Counted from the stretch's first letter, positions 1 to 12,985 are shown. The stretch is 64,000 nt of DNA from Melampsora larici-populina 98AG31 (GCF_000204055.1 NW_006768845.1:279018-343017); one strand, 5' to 3'. Numbers and translations are program-made. The notes: a model not told the origin generated them from the sequence alone.

Positions 1-3000
1 ATCTTTGCCTTGACTTTGGTGTCTGAATCCAAATCCATGTCCCTGAATATCTTTTTCCATTTCACTATTCCAACTTCAAGATCGCGGGGGGTCAATCTTC
101 TGAAGTGTGTTAAACCTAATTGCTTTCCAACCCTGTCGGCCACTTCAGCCATCTGGCCTAAATGAACACCTTCATCGTTCCACATCAAAAAATCACCAAG
201 GCTCCACCATGGACTGACAGGTGGTCGACCTAGTCCACGAAGAATTGCAGAATCTCCTAGGAGTTCGAAGTCTGAGCTCAGGATTAGACTCTTCATTCTG
301 GCTTGGTATGTGGACCAAAGGGTAGGGTGTTGGTGAAACCACTCTCTTTCAGGAGATTCTCCCCATGATTTTGCACGGATTGGATACACTTCTGGGTAAT
401 TTTTTCGGGTGAGCATCTTTCCATACATGTGGATTAATGTAATTCTAGGTCCGAAAGGTTCAAACCCGTCCTCGTGAGGCATTCCAAAATGTAACAAGTC
501 GCCAATTAGAAGTAAGTCAAGTACATTGAGACCTTGCCATCTTGCATCTTGTAGTTCATCTTCGCTCCACCATCTGCCCACAGAGTCTCGTTGTCGCATG
601 TAGTTTATCAAATCTACCCGCTTCTTAAATTCTGACACTCCCAGAACCTCAGTCAAGACTTCTTTCTCCGATTCCGATAATGTTGTTACACCCAAACTTA
701 GTTGAACCTTGAGGTCATCGGATTTATGGATGTGAGAGAGGGCTGGACAGAGTTCTTCAATTCGAAAAAGATTGTTCCATCTATTGATCGTGACTGAATC
801 AAGGCGTGGCTTTACCTTTGTGTATCGCGCCCTGATGTCATAATGTTTTAGTTGATGAAGTAAATTGCATCCTCCGCTGATGTTCTTTTTCTGAGGCTTT
901 TGAATGCATTTGGGTCCAGATCTGAATATCTTTCCAATCAGTGTGGTCGCTGGTCCTGATGGTCTCGTAATCCTTTTGCTGGAGATTTAGTCGTAGGAAA
1001 TCACGATCGTCGTCGACCTGGAGACTTCTAGTTATTGCCTCCAGGGCAGGGTTGTCTGATAGTTCTTTGAAATTCTCGGCTGTGTTGACATCCGCAGAGG
1101 TTGCACTCGCAGGCAAGGAAACTTTCTTTTTTCTCTTTCTTCGACTAGGATGTGTCTGGACACGTGTGGAAGTCGGGAGCGCGCTCGAACTTTCACTGTC
1201 CAAAATTGCACCTGTGGAGTCGTGAACTTTTTCATGTTGGGATTCTTCAATGTATTTAATTTCTTCCGTAGACATTTTAACTCCGTTGGGATCAGGCTCA
1301 TATTTACCCATCCACTTTAGAGGATTAAGAGATTTGAGTAATCCAAGAAATTGGGAGGTGGATGAGGGAAGGAAGGGTAGATTGCCAGATGGGGTATTTG
1401 CTCGCAAGTGAGAAATCATCGGAGCTACATTCGACCAGAAATTCTGTCCTGCTGTAGTCGAGTCGATTGAGGTAGATGTTTGGGGATCGATTTTGACATC
1501 TTTGCCCTTGGCCACTGTGCTAGCACGAGTCTTGGAAGGTTTAGACTTGGGCGCAACCTTTTTGTTCTGATTCAAAAGATTTGGATCTGCGAAGTCCAGG
1601 TCTTCTAACAAAGCTTTAGATGCTTTCTTTTGACTCTTGAAATCGTCTTCCGGTAATTCTAGCTTGGACAACCTGGAGGAAAGGAAGACCATCATCATTG
1701 AGTAACTCATTCCTGACTTGTCAAGTTGTCAGTGGGTTGCGTTACTTACATGTTCACCCGACGCTGCGGAATTCTGTCATTGTCTGGATTGGAAGTACCA
1801 GATTTCAACTTTTCTAGATTACTGACGCCACTTTCAAGGAGTGAATCTGCCCCAGAATGCCCAGGGCGACTTGAAGAGTCCAGGGAAGTTTTGAGTGACG
1901 AGTACAAAGGAGCTTGAGATATGGAACTTTGCCCTCTTGAATCCTCAAGCCTCGGAGACCGCTCTAATTGGGCCCTCTTGAATGTGGCTTCCATATCAGC
2001 TCTTTTATCTTCATTTGTTGTGATAACACTCCGTACAGATTCCAATTTTTTTGGTCTTTTCTTGAATTCTCGAACAACCGGAGTAGCTGGAGTCAATGAC
2101 TTTGCGGGAGTCTTCAGTTTGTCGGGGTTCCTTGCGTTAGTCACGGAATTTGAAGATGAAGGTGCCTCTGCCGAAATTTTCTTGCCCTCGGAACTCGAAA
2201 AAGATGGGCTTAGATGTTTGTACAAGGAAAGTGGTGCGGTGACACGATTATCCGAATCGATGTTATCTTTCAGAGCCGGGAATAGTTTCAAGTCCTTCAC
2301 ATCCAAGAAAGGCGCATTTTCAAGTACAGGGGGTTGGTCTTGGAGCTCTGAAGAAGTGGCTTGAGTCGCTCTTGGATCCCTTTCAGATTCTGCATCTTCT
2401 CTGCGGGAAGATGCCCTGCTGGACACTAGATCATGTGACAACTGGTCCTCATGAAGTCCTGTCGTGTGTTCCTCTAGGCTTTCCTTGCCAGCTGGAGATA
2501 CATGCGGCTTAGGACCTGTATTATCTTCCGGACCCGCGAAGAGCGTCGGGGTTTTCACATCCAAGACAGGTGTGTGTTCATTTACAGAGGGTCGGTCTTG
2601 AAGCTTTGACGAAGAGGTTTGAGCTTCCTCCGGCTCCCTGTTAACCTCTGGATCTGATCTATGAAAGGATGCCTCGCTAGAAATAGAATGTGGCGACAAC
2701 TGATCCGCATGAGGGCTGATGGTCGGTTCTTCCAGGCCTTGGCTGTGAGCTGCAGCAAGGTGCCAAGAAGTGGTAGGGTTATTGGCTCGCGGAGAATCTA
2801 TATTGACCCGATGCTGTCCAATGAGTATTTCCTTCGCTGATGACCGCTCTGTCTCTCCAGATCGGGCTCGCGAAAAACTGTGGTTTGGAGCCCTGTCAGT
2901 AAGCGTGTGGGAAGAGACCGCCTCTTCAACATTTTCAAAATCACGTACAGATCTGACTTTTCTCGCTCTTTCATCCACTTTAGGTGCTTCCAGGATACCT

Positions 3001-4348
3001 TGCGACTAGTCTTCTGCTTTGATCCTTCGATCGGGGTTGACTCCAACAATTTCTTGGCCTTGTTTGACTTTCTCCTTAAATACTTCTGCTGAGATAAGGT
3101 TAGTGAAGTCTTAGGCTTTGAACTACTCGGTGGAGGCATTGAGGATTCTGATATCTCATTTAAGAACTCCAATTTTTTCCTGAGCTTTTTCAGCTTTTTC
3201 TTCAACTTTTTCTTCTGGATTGAGGTTGGTAAAATTTCAAACTTTGAACTGCTTGACGCCGGCATTGAGGATTCCGGTGAGTCATTTGGAAACACATCTT
3301 TTTGCCTAGTTTTCATGCGGAAATCATCATCAAATCTCTGGAGTTCTGTGTGAAAAAATCCAGTACCCTTTGTTCTTCGCATAGCAGAATCAGAGGTCGG
3401 GCGAAAGGAAGGCGCTTCCGGGTTTAACGTATGATGAGACAAGGATGACGTGAAAGGTGAGTCATGGAAGATGTTTGTGTAAGTGTTCTCAATGCGCGGG
3501 TTGGAATGACCAAAGGGAGAAATTTGGGGTGCGGGAAACGTGTGTATAGGATGGATAGCTCCACTGCTTGTCCCTGGACGATGGAGCATGTACGGGTAAG
3601 GCGAATGTGGATAAGGCGAACGCGGGTACGGTGAGATGTGCGGATAAGGTGGATTGTACGGATAAGGTGAGATGCGAGCGTAAGGTGGGATGTGAGGGTG
3701 AGCTGGAATGTCCGAGTGAGGTGGGTTGTGAGGGTGAGGTGGGTTCTGAGGGTGAGTTGGGTTGTGCGAGTAAGGTGAGACAAATGTGGACGGCACGTCA
3801 GGTATGTGATGAAAGCTATCAACATGATGAGGAGAATTCAGCTGGGGTGGGAGATGCAAATGACGGGACCAGTCTTCAATTATCGGAGGTTCAAAAACAT
3901 GATGCCACGGAATTATGTGATTTGGCGGTATCACAGGAGACGAGGCCGGATGAAAGGTAGCCGATATGTCATTTGGGGTGCTTGGATTTAGCACTGGCGC
4001 AGGCAGCTGATATATTGGGAGGAGAGTCTCTGGCTCTGGATGTGGGAGTAGTTGTAGGACCGGACGCCCAACTTGATAGATCGGGAGAAGCGTGTATGGT
4101 TCTGAATGTGATGGCATTGGTGTGTGTTTTCCATCCGACGGTGATTCATTGATATCTGAGGTTTGATGCGGAACGAGCGATGACGTCTCTTCGGCACTGG
4201 TATATGCAGACAACGGATCGGAACTGTCAGGCAAGGAAGTAAGCAAATGCTCTGACGCAGAAACCAATTCGGGTTCGTTTGATAGCGCCGTCAAGACATT
4301 TCCATAAATGCTTGCAGTCACAAGCATCCAGATCGGCGCGCTCCTCAT
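1..4348 (-). CDS. Large predicted secreted low-complexity protein, C-terminus beyond window edge
   Basis: The ATG at 4348 opens a long frame (to 2798) whose N-terminus MRSAPIWMLVTASIYGNVLT reads as a signal peptide. It is followed by a Ser/Pro/His-rich region with a Pro-Tyr/Pro-His repeat (about residues 190-265), then Lys-rich stretches. A second open frame covers about 3.0-1.75 kb (acidic, Ser-rich), a third about 1.67-0.85 kb, and a fourth about 0.89 kb to base 1, including WNNLFRIEELCPALSHIHKS. The last frame is still open at the window edge. One intron is clear: 1749-1673, GTAAGT to CCAG, joining ...RVNM to LSKLELPEDD. The joints near 2.9 kb and 0.9 kb could not be resolved and may be introns or frameshifts. 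No known domain was recognised. Secretion plus low complexity is common in rust lineage-specific proteins, so effector or wall roles are only guesses. Confidence 0.55.
3585..3785 (-). repeat. Coding minisatellite (Pro-Tyr/His repeat)
   Basis: Degenerate tandem units of about 12-18 bp, such as GGATAAGGTG and GTGAGGGTGA on the plus strand. On the minus strand they encode repeats like PYPHISPYPRSPYPHSPYP. They lie in the first large exon of the secreted protein and are the likely source of length variation between alleles. Confidence 0.7.
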
Positions 4349-5901
4349 GTTTGTAGGAAATTCTGCAAGTGAAAAAGCATGACGCGCGGTTAACTACCAA
4401 GAACGTGGATCCAATATATGAAAATCAAACCTGACGCTCACCTGTGATCCTGCAAGACTTTAACTCAAGTAAATCGAATGTACTATCCTCGGAGGCAGCT
4501 TACGAGTCCTCCTTTGAAGGAAAACACTCAGAAGCGTGCTCGCCCTTTTCCGTGGACAGAACTGGATAAACATTCCATAGACAGCATGCAACTTGTCTTC
4601 GCTGAAAAGCCTCTGGTCTCGTACCATCTCCAGGCTAAGTACTTGTTTCACGGTCTAATTTCGCAAATAGTGATCCCGCGTGTCAATGGTGAAACTTGTT
4701 GATTTTTTTTGGCTACGGTCATTTCTTTACATGCCATTTAGTCCCGCGTGTCTGCTTATGATCCCAGAGACAATCACCTCATTTCGCAGTCTAGATACCT
4801 TACCTAACAGGTCATATATCTTGACTGGCGGAGTTTGCAATTTTTTGGCAAGGGGGAAAGCATATACTCCACAGATACCGAATATCTGGCATGTCAGATA
4901 CCGTTATCTGGAGGTTGGATATGGAAAGCTGTTCGGGTAAAAGATCAGCCAGCTGGATCGCGAGTCCAAAAACCGGACGGCCTGCTAACAGAACCACAAC
5001 AAATCAACCAAACTACGACTAAACAAGTCGCTTGGTAAGATGAGCGACCCTCAACTTCGATGTCTTTTAGAGTGCCTCCTGAGCCGTCAGCTATCAGGCA
5101 CTTTTATACTTGTGCTCCGCTCCAGTAAATACCTCTCTGGGGAGAAAGAAACATGCTGGCTGTTTACAAAGTTGTTTCACAGTGTCAGCAAAGTCTATCG
5201 ATTTGTCACCTTCATTGCTGCACTCTATCTACACTCTGCGCGCCTAGCCCCCGCTAGATTCCACCTTCTCAAGACTCAAGAGCGTGATTGACGAGGAAGT
5301 CTTGCAATACTATCTGAGACTGTCAGGCTTGCTCGCCGAGACGCCGAGAGGGACCTGGTTAAGTTTGTGAGACTGTATACAATGACGAATGATTTCTATA
5401 AAAACAAAACACAGAATTGGTGTTCGAAATCAATTTAATTAATATGAACAGAGGTAGAGATCCATTTATAATTTATCTCCAACTGTTCCATTCGTATTTT
5501 TCTTTAATGCTGAAAACAATGAGCCTTCATATGATGGACGCACTTTCTGAGCTTTCTGAAGGCGTCTAAATAGTCAAGGCGCTGAGACAGCATCATAAAA
5601 TATTACATAAGAATCATGCAAAAGTGACTGAGGTCAAGGACATACAAAGATACGCAGAGTACCGCTGATACATCATAAAAGACATGATATGCTAACTAAG
5701 AAACATAAAGTCGTTCAAGAGTCTGATATCACCATGAACGGTCAGTTATGGTGAAGGCACGTCGGGTAAAGATGGCATTCATCCGATAGCTGTCAATTCA
5801 GAAACGCAGCAGCTCGTACTTTGCTCTTGAATATGCCTTGACTAGCGTATGTATGTAATACTTTTTGCTGCATCACACCATTTAACGATGTAGCCGCTGG
5901 G
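4349..5901. other. Intergenic region, no gene seen
   Basis: This is the upstream region of the secreted-protein gene and the downstream region of MED8. Short open frames are present, but none has convincing composition, splice signals or recognisable domains. Confidence 0.5.
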
Positions 5902-6950
5902 TTAGATTCCATCAACTCCGTGATTGAGTGGACTACGCCCGTCCCTCATGAAACCCAGCAAGCCTTTGATCATAGGATTTTCACTTGGTAGACCTGTCGT
6001 TGAGCTCGGTTGAAGGTCCTTGTTGTTATCATCTACTTCAACTCTCATCTTCCATTCCCAGACCTCTTCCCCCTCCGGACCGGGCTCGCGAGCAGACTGC
6101 GAATCAGCTTCAAGGTCAGTATGTCGTTTGTAACGAACTGTATGGAGCGCTGTGCGGCAATTCGTGATATGTTCCTCGTGAAGCGACGTAAGGTGTTTGA
6201 CATGTTTCATTAGCGAACGGATGGTAGGTGGGCTAGGATCTGTAGGAGGAGGGGGCGGAAGCAAGTCGAGAAGTTCTTGTTCCACATTCTCAATTTCAGG
6301 AGCCTGGTCAAAGATTCATATGGTTGATGAGTGAGATGCCGACAAAAAGATCTAAGAGAGCTAGTACACTCACCAGCTTGGTCCGTGTTAATACTCCGAC
6401 AATCCATTCTTTTCCATCTTCTAGTCCTTCTAGACCGCGAGGTACAACAGCGAGGTTTCCAATCAGACTTCGTTTGCTGGGTCCATCCTCCCACTTTGAG
6501 CGTTCCTCTCGTTCAGCACGAAATTGAGGAAGTTCGAAACGATTGATAGGTTTAGCTGCTGCCGGGGTATTGATGGCTTGTGACAATGCCTCAGTATGAT
6601 TGAGGAGGATGAGAAATTTAGATATCAAGGTTGGGTAGGTGAGCGAATTTGAAGTATGAGGTGCAGACTCTAGTTGAAAACGAAAGGTCTAATTCTCGAT
6701 ACTTGTAAATCAGACATCGACAAGTTTTTGATAAGTAGATGATCAAATCAGTTCGTCTCACCGTGACAGCTTCGATCAATTGAACCAGTTTTGAACGAAT
6801 GGTATCAAAGGTGTCCAGAGGAAGTTTACGAAGTTCATCCAAATCATTCGGGGTCAGATTAGTCACAGTTGAAGGGTCTTGTTGGATTTCTGAAGTATTG
6901 TTGATAAGAGCTGGTGCTAGTGTTGGAGAAGGAGAGATGGGTTGACTCAT
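5902..6950 (-). CDS. MED8: Probable Mediator complex subunit 8
   Basis: Three exons, 6950-6762, 6667-6374 and 6303-5902, all with GT-AG borders, join in frame to about 294 aa. Exon 2 begins with LTYPTLISKFLILLNHTEAL, which resembles the Med8 core 'LPSWP.LLSKFNILL..L.SLS'. The exon 2/3 junction gives VLTRTKLAPEIENVEQEL, which matches the 'LLRTKL.PEVE.W' motif near the end of the Med8 domain. A Pro-rich linker and an acidic tail follow. Med8 is a head-module subunit of Mediator and bridges activators to RNA polymerase II in the nucleus. Assignment is from motif recall rather than alignment. The gene diverges from ISU1. Confidence 0.65.
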
Positions 6951-7224
6951 TTTGAATTTCGGTCAATCGATTGGATTTGGACGCGATGGAAAGAACTTGT
7001 TGGTAGCGGAATAAGATGCTGTGTACTTTTAGTAATCGAAAGCTGTAATTTGGGTTTTGGACCCTTTTAAGTCGGGTCGAGTCGGGTCACCGACCCTTGA
7101 ATTTTGAATTTTGAATTAAGAAATTCATCATCACTTCATCCCCCTTCCAAAAATAAAAAAAACAAATCAAGTTCTAATTCTTCAAAAGATACTAAAAAAT
7201 ACACAAAAGCTTTATCCAATTAAC
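6951..7224. promoter_or_regulatory. Bidirectional promoter region between MED8 and ISU1
   Basis: Only 274 bp separate the two start codons (6950 minus, 7225 plus), so the core promoters and 5' UTRs of both genes must share this spacer. The ISU1-proximal half is A/T-rich. The middle holds GTCGGGTCGAGTCGGGTCAC around 7073-7092, an imperfect GTCGGGTC repeat that could be a binding site. Confidence 0.55.
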
Positions 7225-8082
7225 ATGAATCAATTCTTAATCAATTCATTCAAATCTAAATCCAATTCATTCTTGAATCTTAAACCGATCTTAATCTCAA
7301 ATACTAGAAATTATCATTCAAAAGTTATAGATCATTATGAAAACCCGTAAGAACCCTTTCCTTTTATCAAATCCAATCACCAAAACGAAATCTCAATTTG
7401 ACTTTTTTTCGTGTTTTGTTTTTGGATCGTAGTCGAAATGCTGGTTCATTTGCTAAATCTGAATTAGGTGTAGGTACTGGTTTAGTAGGTGCACCAGCTT
7501 GTGGTGATGTAATGAAACTACAAATCAAAGTTAATGATCAAGGGATCATTTCAGATGTAAGATGTAAGTGTGATCATTCCCATTCTTTTGATATCCTTCT
7601 AAAGAATTTGAACCCTTTTTTCCAATTTACCGGTTTTTGATTGATTTTTTTTTGGTTTGTTTGTTGGGGTTTTAGTCAAAACGTTTGGTTGTGGTTCGGC
7701 TATTGCTAGTTCTTCTTATATGACTGAAAGAGTTAAAGGAATGACATTGAAAGAAGCAGGATCGATTCGGAACACTGAGATCGCTAAAGAATTATCACTT
7801 CCACCTGTTAAAGTAAACCGATCTTCTTCTTCATACACCTAATCTCTTTTGAATTTTTCCGTTTTAACTAATTCGTTTGGTCTTTTGTTTTTTGTTTCGG
7901 TTCGGTGATGATAGTTACATTGTTCTATGTTGGCTGAAGATGCTATTAAAGCAGCTATAAGAGATTACCAAGAAAAGTTAAACCAATCTGGTAATCCTAA
8001 AAACCAATCAGGTCATATTGATGTTTCTCAAAGTGTCGTGACTGGTCAAACTGTGGCTACTGCTCATCCGGTTTCGAAATAA
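7225..8082 (+). CDS. ISU1: Mitochondrial iron-sulfur cluster scaffold protein
   Basis: Four exons (7225-7346, 7433-7563, 7676-7812, 7915-8082) with GT-AG borders give 185 aa. The N-terminus [18 protein letters not shown] is basic and hydroxylated, typical of a mitochondrial presequence. The mature part carries the IscU/NifU N-domain: DHYENPRNAG, then [18 protein letters not shown] with the first cluster-binding Cys, [14 protein letters not shown] with the second, the LPPVK chaperone-binding motif, and [15 protein letters not shown] with the third Cys. The protein assembles [2Fe-2S] clusters with the cysteine desulfurase and frataxin, then passes them on via the Hsp70 system. Length and all key residues are as expected for the family. 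Confidence 0.97.
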
Positions 8083-10295
8083 ATCAGTTTTGTGAAACCT
8101 ATCCTTCCAGTTCGATTTACGTTCCAATTTTCTTTTTTTTTGTTTGAGTTTGAGTTTCTTAAGTGAATCGTTCTTATAGGGGGGTTTTTTGTTACGAAAA
8201 AAAATGTTTTAATGTAAAATTAATTCTTTGAATTTGGTTTTATAAGAAATTCTTTTTACTGATACATCTTTATCTTTTATCATCATCATCTTTTATCAAT
8301 TTTCAATTTTTTTTACATTTGATTGTTTGTTTTGTTTGATTTTTTTATGTTAATTTTCTTTTTGTTTACCAAAAATCCATACACATGTGAAAATAAGTTG
8401 ATTCTCTTTTTATCTTTTGTTTTATTACAAAAAAAATAGAAGTTTGGTCGGACTCGATCAAGATTGGATTTGTCTTATACTAAATTTGATTTGATTCATA
8501 TAAAGTTTAAACAAGTTCATAAAATCGTCATCTTTATAAGATTTAGAATCCTTTCCAAAGGATCAAAGGTGGTAAGAATTTCATTCATTTAATTGTTGTT
8601 ATTATTTGAGTCACTTGTGATTCTGATGACAACAAAGAATTTGAATCCAAGAAAAAGAAAGAAAGTCATTTTTCTACCTTTCAATGATATATATACCCTA
8701 CGCTAAAGATTCCATTAGTCTTACAGGGTCCAGATGTACACCAATTTCACCTTTCTTTGAATTTCCAAAACAATTTCCAGATGGCCAGTGATGGAGTTAA
8801 TACTCATCTTATGAATGAACAAATGGGCAATTCAGGTCTAGTCAAGCAGAAAACAAGAGTTGGATCTTATATCATCTTAATTTGAGTCATGGTTTCATCT
8901 TCATATATAGGGTGCACAACACTTTTTCAAAAAACCTAATGAATGAAATTCCAAGTCTCTCTAAAGAGTTCTTCATGCCTTTCTCAGCTGCCTCAATGGA
9001 GGGATCTATTTGATTTGATCAACCAATTTAGGATTCCAATCAATTTCACAGTTTTGTTCAAGTCTGTTCTTTGTTTATCACTTCATTGTTCTTTTTTTGT
9101 ACCTGAAGATCTGATATTTCTTAAAAATCTTTGTGGAATGTATACAGAAAAGTTGGAAATGTATACCAATACTTGATGGTTCACTTTAAGGAGCTTGTAA
9201 TTAATCCACGGAAATTCACAAAACTTCTTTACTGGGACCATACAATTTTTTTGATGACCTTTTAATGAAATGGCATTGTATTGTTGTTCTGTTGAAGTAA
9301 TCAACACCCATTCATAAAGATTTTTGGTCAGATTTAGGTATTTGGAAACAAAGTTTTTCCATGGAAAGTGGTGAGCTACATTATCTATAACAGGCAAAAC
9401 TAAGTTCAAATGACCACTGGATATATTCACTGCTGCATCTACCAAAGTATATGACAAAGGTACCTTGAAAGTTGAATCAATCAAATAATATTCTCTGGCT
9501 TCCAGTCCTTGGAAAATATGATCCAGACCAGGGTATGTAGGTTCATGTGGTTATAGGATTACAAACTTCTAGATCTTTCTGGCTAGGATCTTTGAAAATC
9601 AATGGTCTATCTTTCCTCTACAATCAGTTTTGGTTTCATTGGTACAGAAATATATTTGAACCTCTGTTAAATTTTATATTTCTTATGTACATGAATCAGA
9701 TGTAGTAATATTAGCCTCTGGTTAATGAAAGGTTCTTGATAAATGCATTGGAAAGCTATAGGTGACATGGAGGATTTCATCCTGGTTTCAACCAATGGCT
9801 GTTGTTGAAGTTTTGGTTCTAGTATCATGTTTTGATCTGCAGCAACTTAGTTGATACTGGCTCATTTATTTCTGTTTTGATTTCTAGTAAACTACTGAAG
9901 GGTCTTTAAAGCTCACAGACTCCTACAAATTTTTCAATTCTGATAAGCAGAAAGTTCTGTTGGATAGATGTTAGGATGGTGTTCTTGTCATTTTCTTGAG
10001 GAGTTCCTATGATCATCATCCATCAAGTGATAAGATTGGATTTCTGCTCATGTCCTTCAAGATTGTGGTAGTTCATCCCTTCAGGGGTGCTGAGTGGTAG
10101 ATGATGATCCAAAATGTTTTCATTGGACCTTTGATATTGATTGGTTTTGATAGAATAAGTATGTAAAGTGAAGTCTTCTGAATGGTTTTGTCATTTTTTT
10201 TTCTTCATGGGGAATTAGATCTCTATGATCCCATTGTCTCAACATCTGAAAAGGAATCATACAGAGTGACATAATGCTCCCAATCCCAATCTGCA
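8083..10295. other. Intergenic to repeat-derived DNA
   Basis: The first ~800 bases are AT-rich 3' flank of ISU1. From about 8.9 kb the composition resembles old transposon sequence, with only short open frames, for example on the minus strand at 9083-9484 (about 130 codons, no recognisable domain). The decayed sequence continues beyond the foldback element at 11.8-12.8 kb and may be one old repeat split by that insertion. Confidence 0.4.
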
Positions 10296-10303
10296 TCTGT
10301 GAG

Positions 10304-11798
10304 TCAGCCTGAGCCCCGACGGGGAATTGTCGGGGACTAGCTCGCCCGGACCCCGCCCCGACGGTTAAGAGGCCTCCCCGATCCCGTTCTCGGGTCCCCG
10401 ATCGGGGTTTTTTGCGAAAAAATGGCTGCCCGGACCCCAACCGAGTTCCCCGCCGGGGCCCCGACGCTCCGGCAAAAACTGCCCCTCACCCATGGATCGA
10501 ACACGGTCCCGGCCTATTTGCGTATAGATCCGCAAAAAAGGACCGTACTGCCAGTCTGCTTTGGCGTACTACCTTTGCTAAAAAGGTTGACCGCGTCAAC
10601 CGCACAAGAGAAGACAAGAGGGGTCAAATTTCGCCGCAGCCTGCTGCAAAGCCGCTGCGCATCTCACAGAATCAAATTCGCCTGATCACAAATCTTCATG
10701 TGATCGACTTGACCTGCCACTTTCTGGCTTTGAAATATCTTGCGATTGCTCATAAAGCACAGATATATAGCTCGGTATGTTGAAATCAAGCACACAGTCC
10801 GTTTGTGCAACTTCACCCAAGCTGTGAGCGCTACACTGACTTGTTTGACTCAAAGCAGGATAAGAACATTTGATTGAACGGTATGACAAGGCTGGATTGT
10901 GACTACAGAGTTCTTGCCTACATCAGTTCAAGCCTGGTTGGGTTTCTCTTTTTTGCTTTCATTTTGAAATGAAATCAAGGTTTTGATCTTGGATATGTGT
11001 CAGTGCAATCATCTATGACAATGTCATTTGAGCTCTTGACTGAGCGAGAAAAATGAAATATTTTTTTCAAAAAAAGACTTGGTTTTTTTTTCTGTGATGA
11101 GACCAAAATGTAAAAGCACAAAAGTACACACGGACTCGAACCCACCATCAATGATTCAATGCACTGAGATATGTGCCGTGTCAAACTACTACACTACAAA
11201 AACGATGAGGAACGATGGGAATATGCATTATCGATATTGCTGAACAAGAGCTGGGCTTGGCTGTACGGTCAATCTGGTCATACCAAGCTCTACATTTGTT
11301 GTCGAGATAGTTTGCATGAGTTTCAAGATATAGCAAAGCCAGAAAGCGGCAGGTCCAGTCGATGGTATGAAGATTTGTGATCGGGCGCACTTTGCTCTCT
11401 GTGAGCTGCGCAGCGGCTTCGCAGCAGGCTGCGGCGAAATTTGGCCTCTCTTGTCTTCTCTTGTGCGGTTGACCCGGTCAACCTTTTTAGCAAAGGTAGT
11501 AATTGTGGTATTTGGGCATTTGGTGCAGGGGCCGAGGCGCCTTGAGGTGTGGCTGAGGTCTCTTTGATGCCTCCTGCTGCCCACCTGGTGTCTTTTTTGT
11601 TCTCGAAAAGGTGGTTACAGGTGGTTACACACCTGTATTTGCCCCGTCGGGAAACTGGTTTTTCCAAGTCGCCAGCCCGACTCCCGACTCGCGGGGATCC
11701 CCGACCATCGGGGGTTCCAAAACCTTTGCCCAAACCCCTTACCAATCGGGGGCCCCGTTGGGGACCCCAATCGGAATCAGCTTTGGGGCTCAGGCTGA
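10304..11798. mobile_element. Non-autonomous foldback element, hAT-type, with 8-bp TSD
   Basis: The element begins TCAGCCTGAGCCCC and ends GGGGCTCAGGCTGA, a perfect 14-bp terminal inverted repeat. It is flanked on both sides by TCTGTGAG (10296-10303 and 11799-11806), a perfect 8-bp target duplication as made by hAT-family transposases. Both arms are GC-rich (CCCCGAC-type motifs). Further inside, the two arms repeat each other in inverse orientation: 10560-10770 against 11300-11500, sharing AAAAGGTTGAC and CCGCAGCCTGCTGC. No transposase is encoded, so it would depend on a hAT enzyme supplied in trans. Confidence 0.85.
11131..11199 (-). ncRNA. tRNA-like segment with Pol III B-box
   Basis: On the minus strand GGGTTCGAGTCCG (11143-11131) matches the T-arm/B-box consensus. 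A GTAGTGTAGTAG stretch about 45 bases upstream resembles a degenerate A-box. No full cloverleaf could be drawn, so this is more likely a tRNA-derived SINE fragment captured in the foldback element than a working tRNA. Confidence 0.3.
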
Positions 11799-11806
11799 TC
11801 TGTGAG

Positions 11807-12894
11807 CAATGTGCCAGAAAGATTGGGTATGAGAAATCTTAAAATAACTGGCAGATTTCTAAAAATATGCATAATCAGGAAGATGTAGGGTGTATGGTAG
11901 GATGTTAGTTTTTTTCAGTCAAAAAAAATCCAAAGGCGGACAAAAGTCTTTTATGAACATAGATATTCAGTTTTAGACCATAAGAAATATAGTATGTGAG
12001 AGCCTCATCATATATTGAAGTACAAGAAAGATTGCATTTCAAAAATCAAAACAATCTTCAAAGAGAATCAGGGTTCAGCAAATGTTGATGCTTTTATCTG
12101 ATACAATGTTGACTAAAATCTATGATATGAATTCCTCAAATTCATCAGTGCATCCATAATATTAATACTCTTGGGGTTAAACCAATCCGGTTTTTTGGCA
12201 ATGTCATGCTCCAAGAATATTTGTTTTCCAGTGAAGGGATCAAAGCATTAAAAAGGAGACATAGTAGCTACTCTTTTAATGATCTTCATCTCACTTTGGA
12301 GTACCATAGTTGAAACATTGAGTTTGGCCCCAAGTTTCATATAAGCCAATAGACACATTTTGTAGGAGTTTTCACTGATCTCAGTGTTGCACTGATTCAA
12401 TGGGATTCCAATCAAGCCCTTTAACTTGATTCTTAAATGCAGGAAGTCAAATAAACAGTTTGTGTCCAATGGAGTCCTTGATATCTCTGTCAAAACCTTG
12501 ATCAAGTAACTGGGGGATGCTTTTCACATTCCCAAGAAGGAGTCCTCATTCACTCTCAAATGTGGGGCACCTCATCCAAAATTGGAAGAGTTCTGATGGC
12601 CTGGATTTTGACATGACCATATATAGTAGGTTTTTTTGCATCTTGAGAATTATATAGATTCTTGAGAGCCTGTCATTCCAAATATGGGCATCATTGTGAT
12701 GCTCTTGGATTTTGATTGAGTGCCAAAGTGATTCATCATTTGAATGTGATATGATGTTCTTGCAATATTTAGTCCGAGTAGCTCCGTCGGGTGACAAGTA
12801 CCGAAAGGGACCGAGCGGGGCTGATCAGGCAGTTATGTAACACAAACTGTCCATTCCGAATTTCCACCAATGATTCCCAACCAAACGCACAAAA
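11807..12894. other. Repeat-derived flank, no intact gene
   Basis: Minus-strand open pieces at 12248-12505 and 12546-12797 (including SNDESLWHSIKIQEHHNDAH) look like remains of one larger coding sequence broken by stops. The domain was not recognised. Confidence 0.35.
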
Positions 12895-12985
12895 GGTGAG
12901 TCTTCAATCCAATTTAGTATCTCAAAGTATGAAATATGAACACGACCGTTAATGAGCAAAACATTTTACAGGATTCAATCGAAAC

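Noticed and set aside
3568..3960. Plus-strand open frame rich in charged residues
   Set aside because: It is the antisense shadow of the coding minisatellite of the secreted protein.
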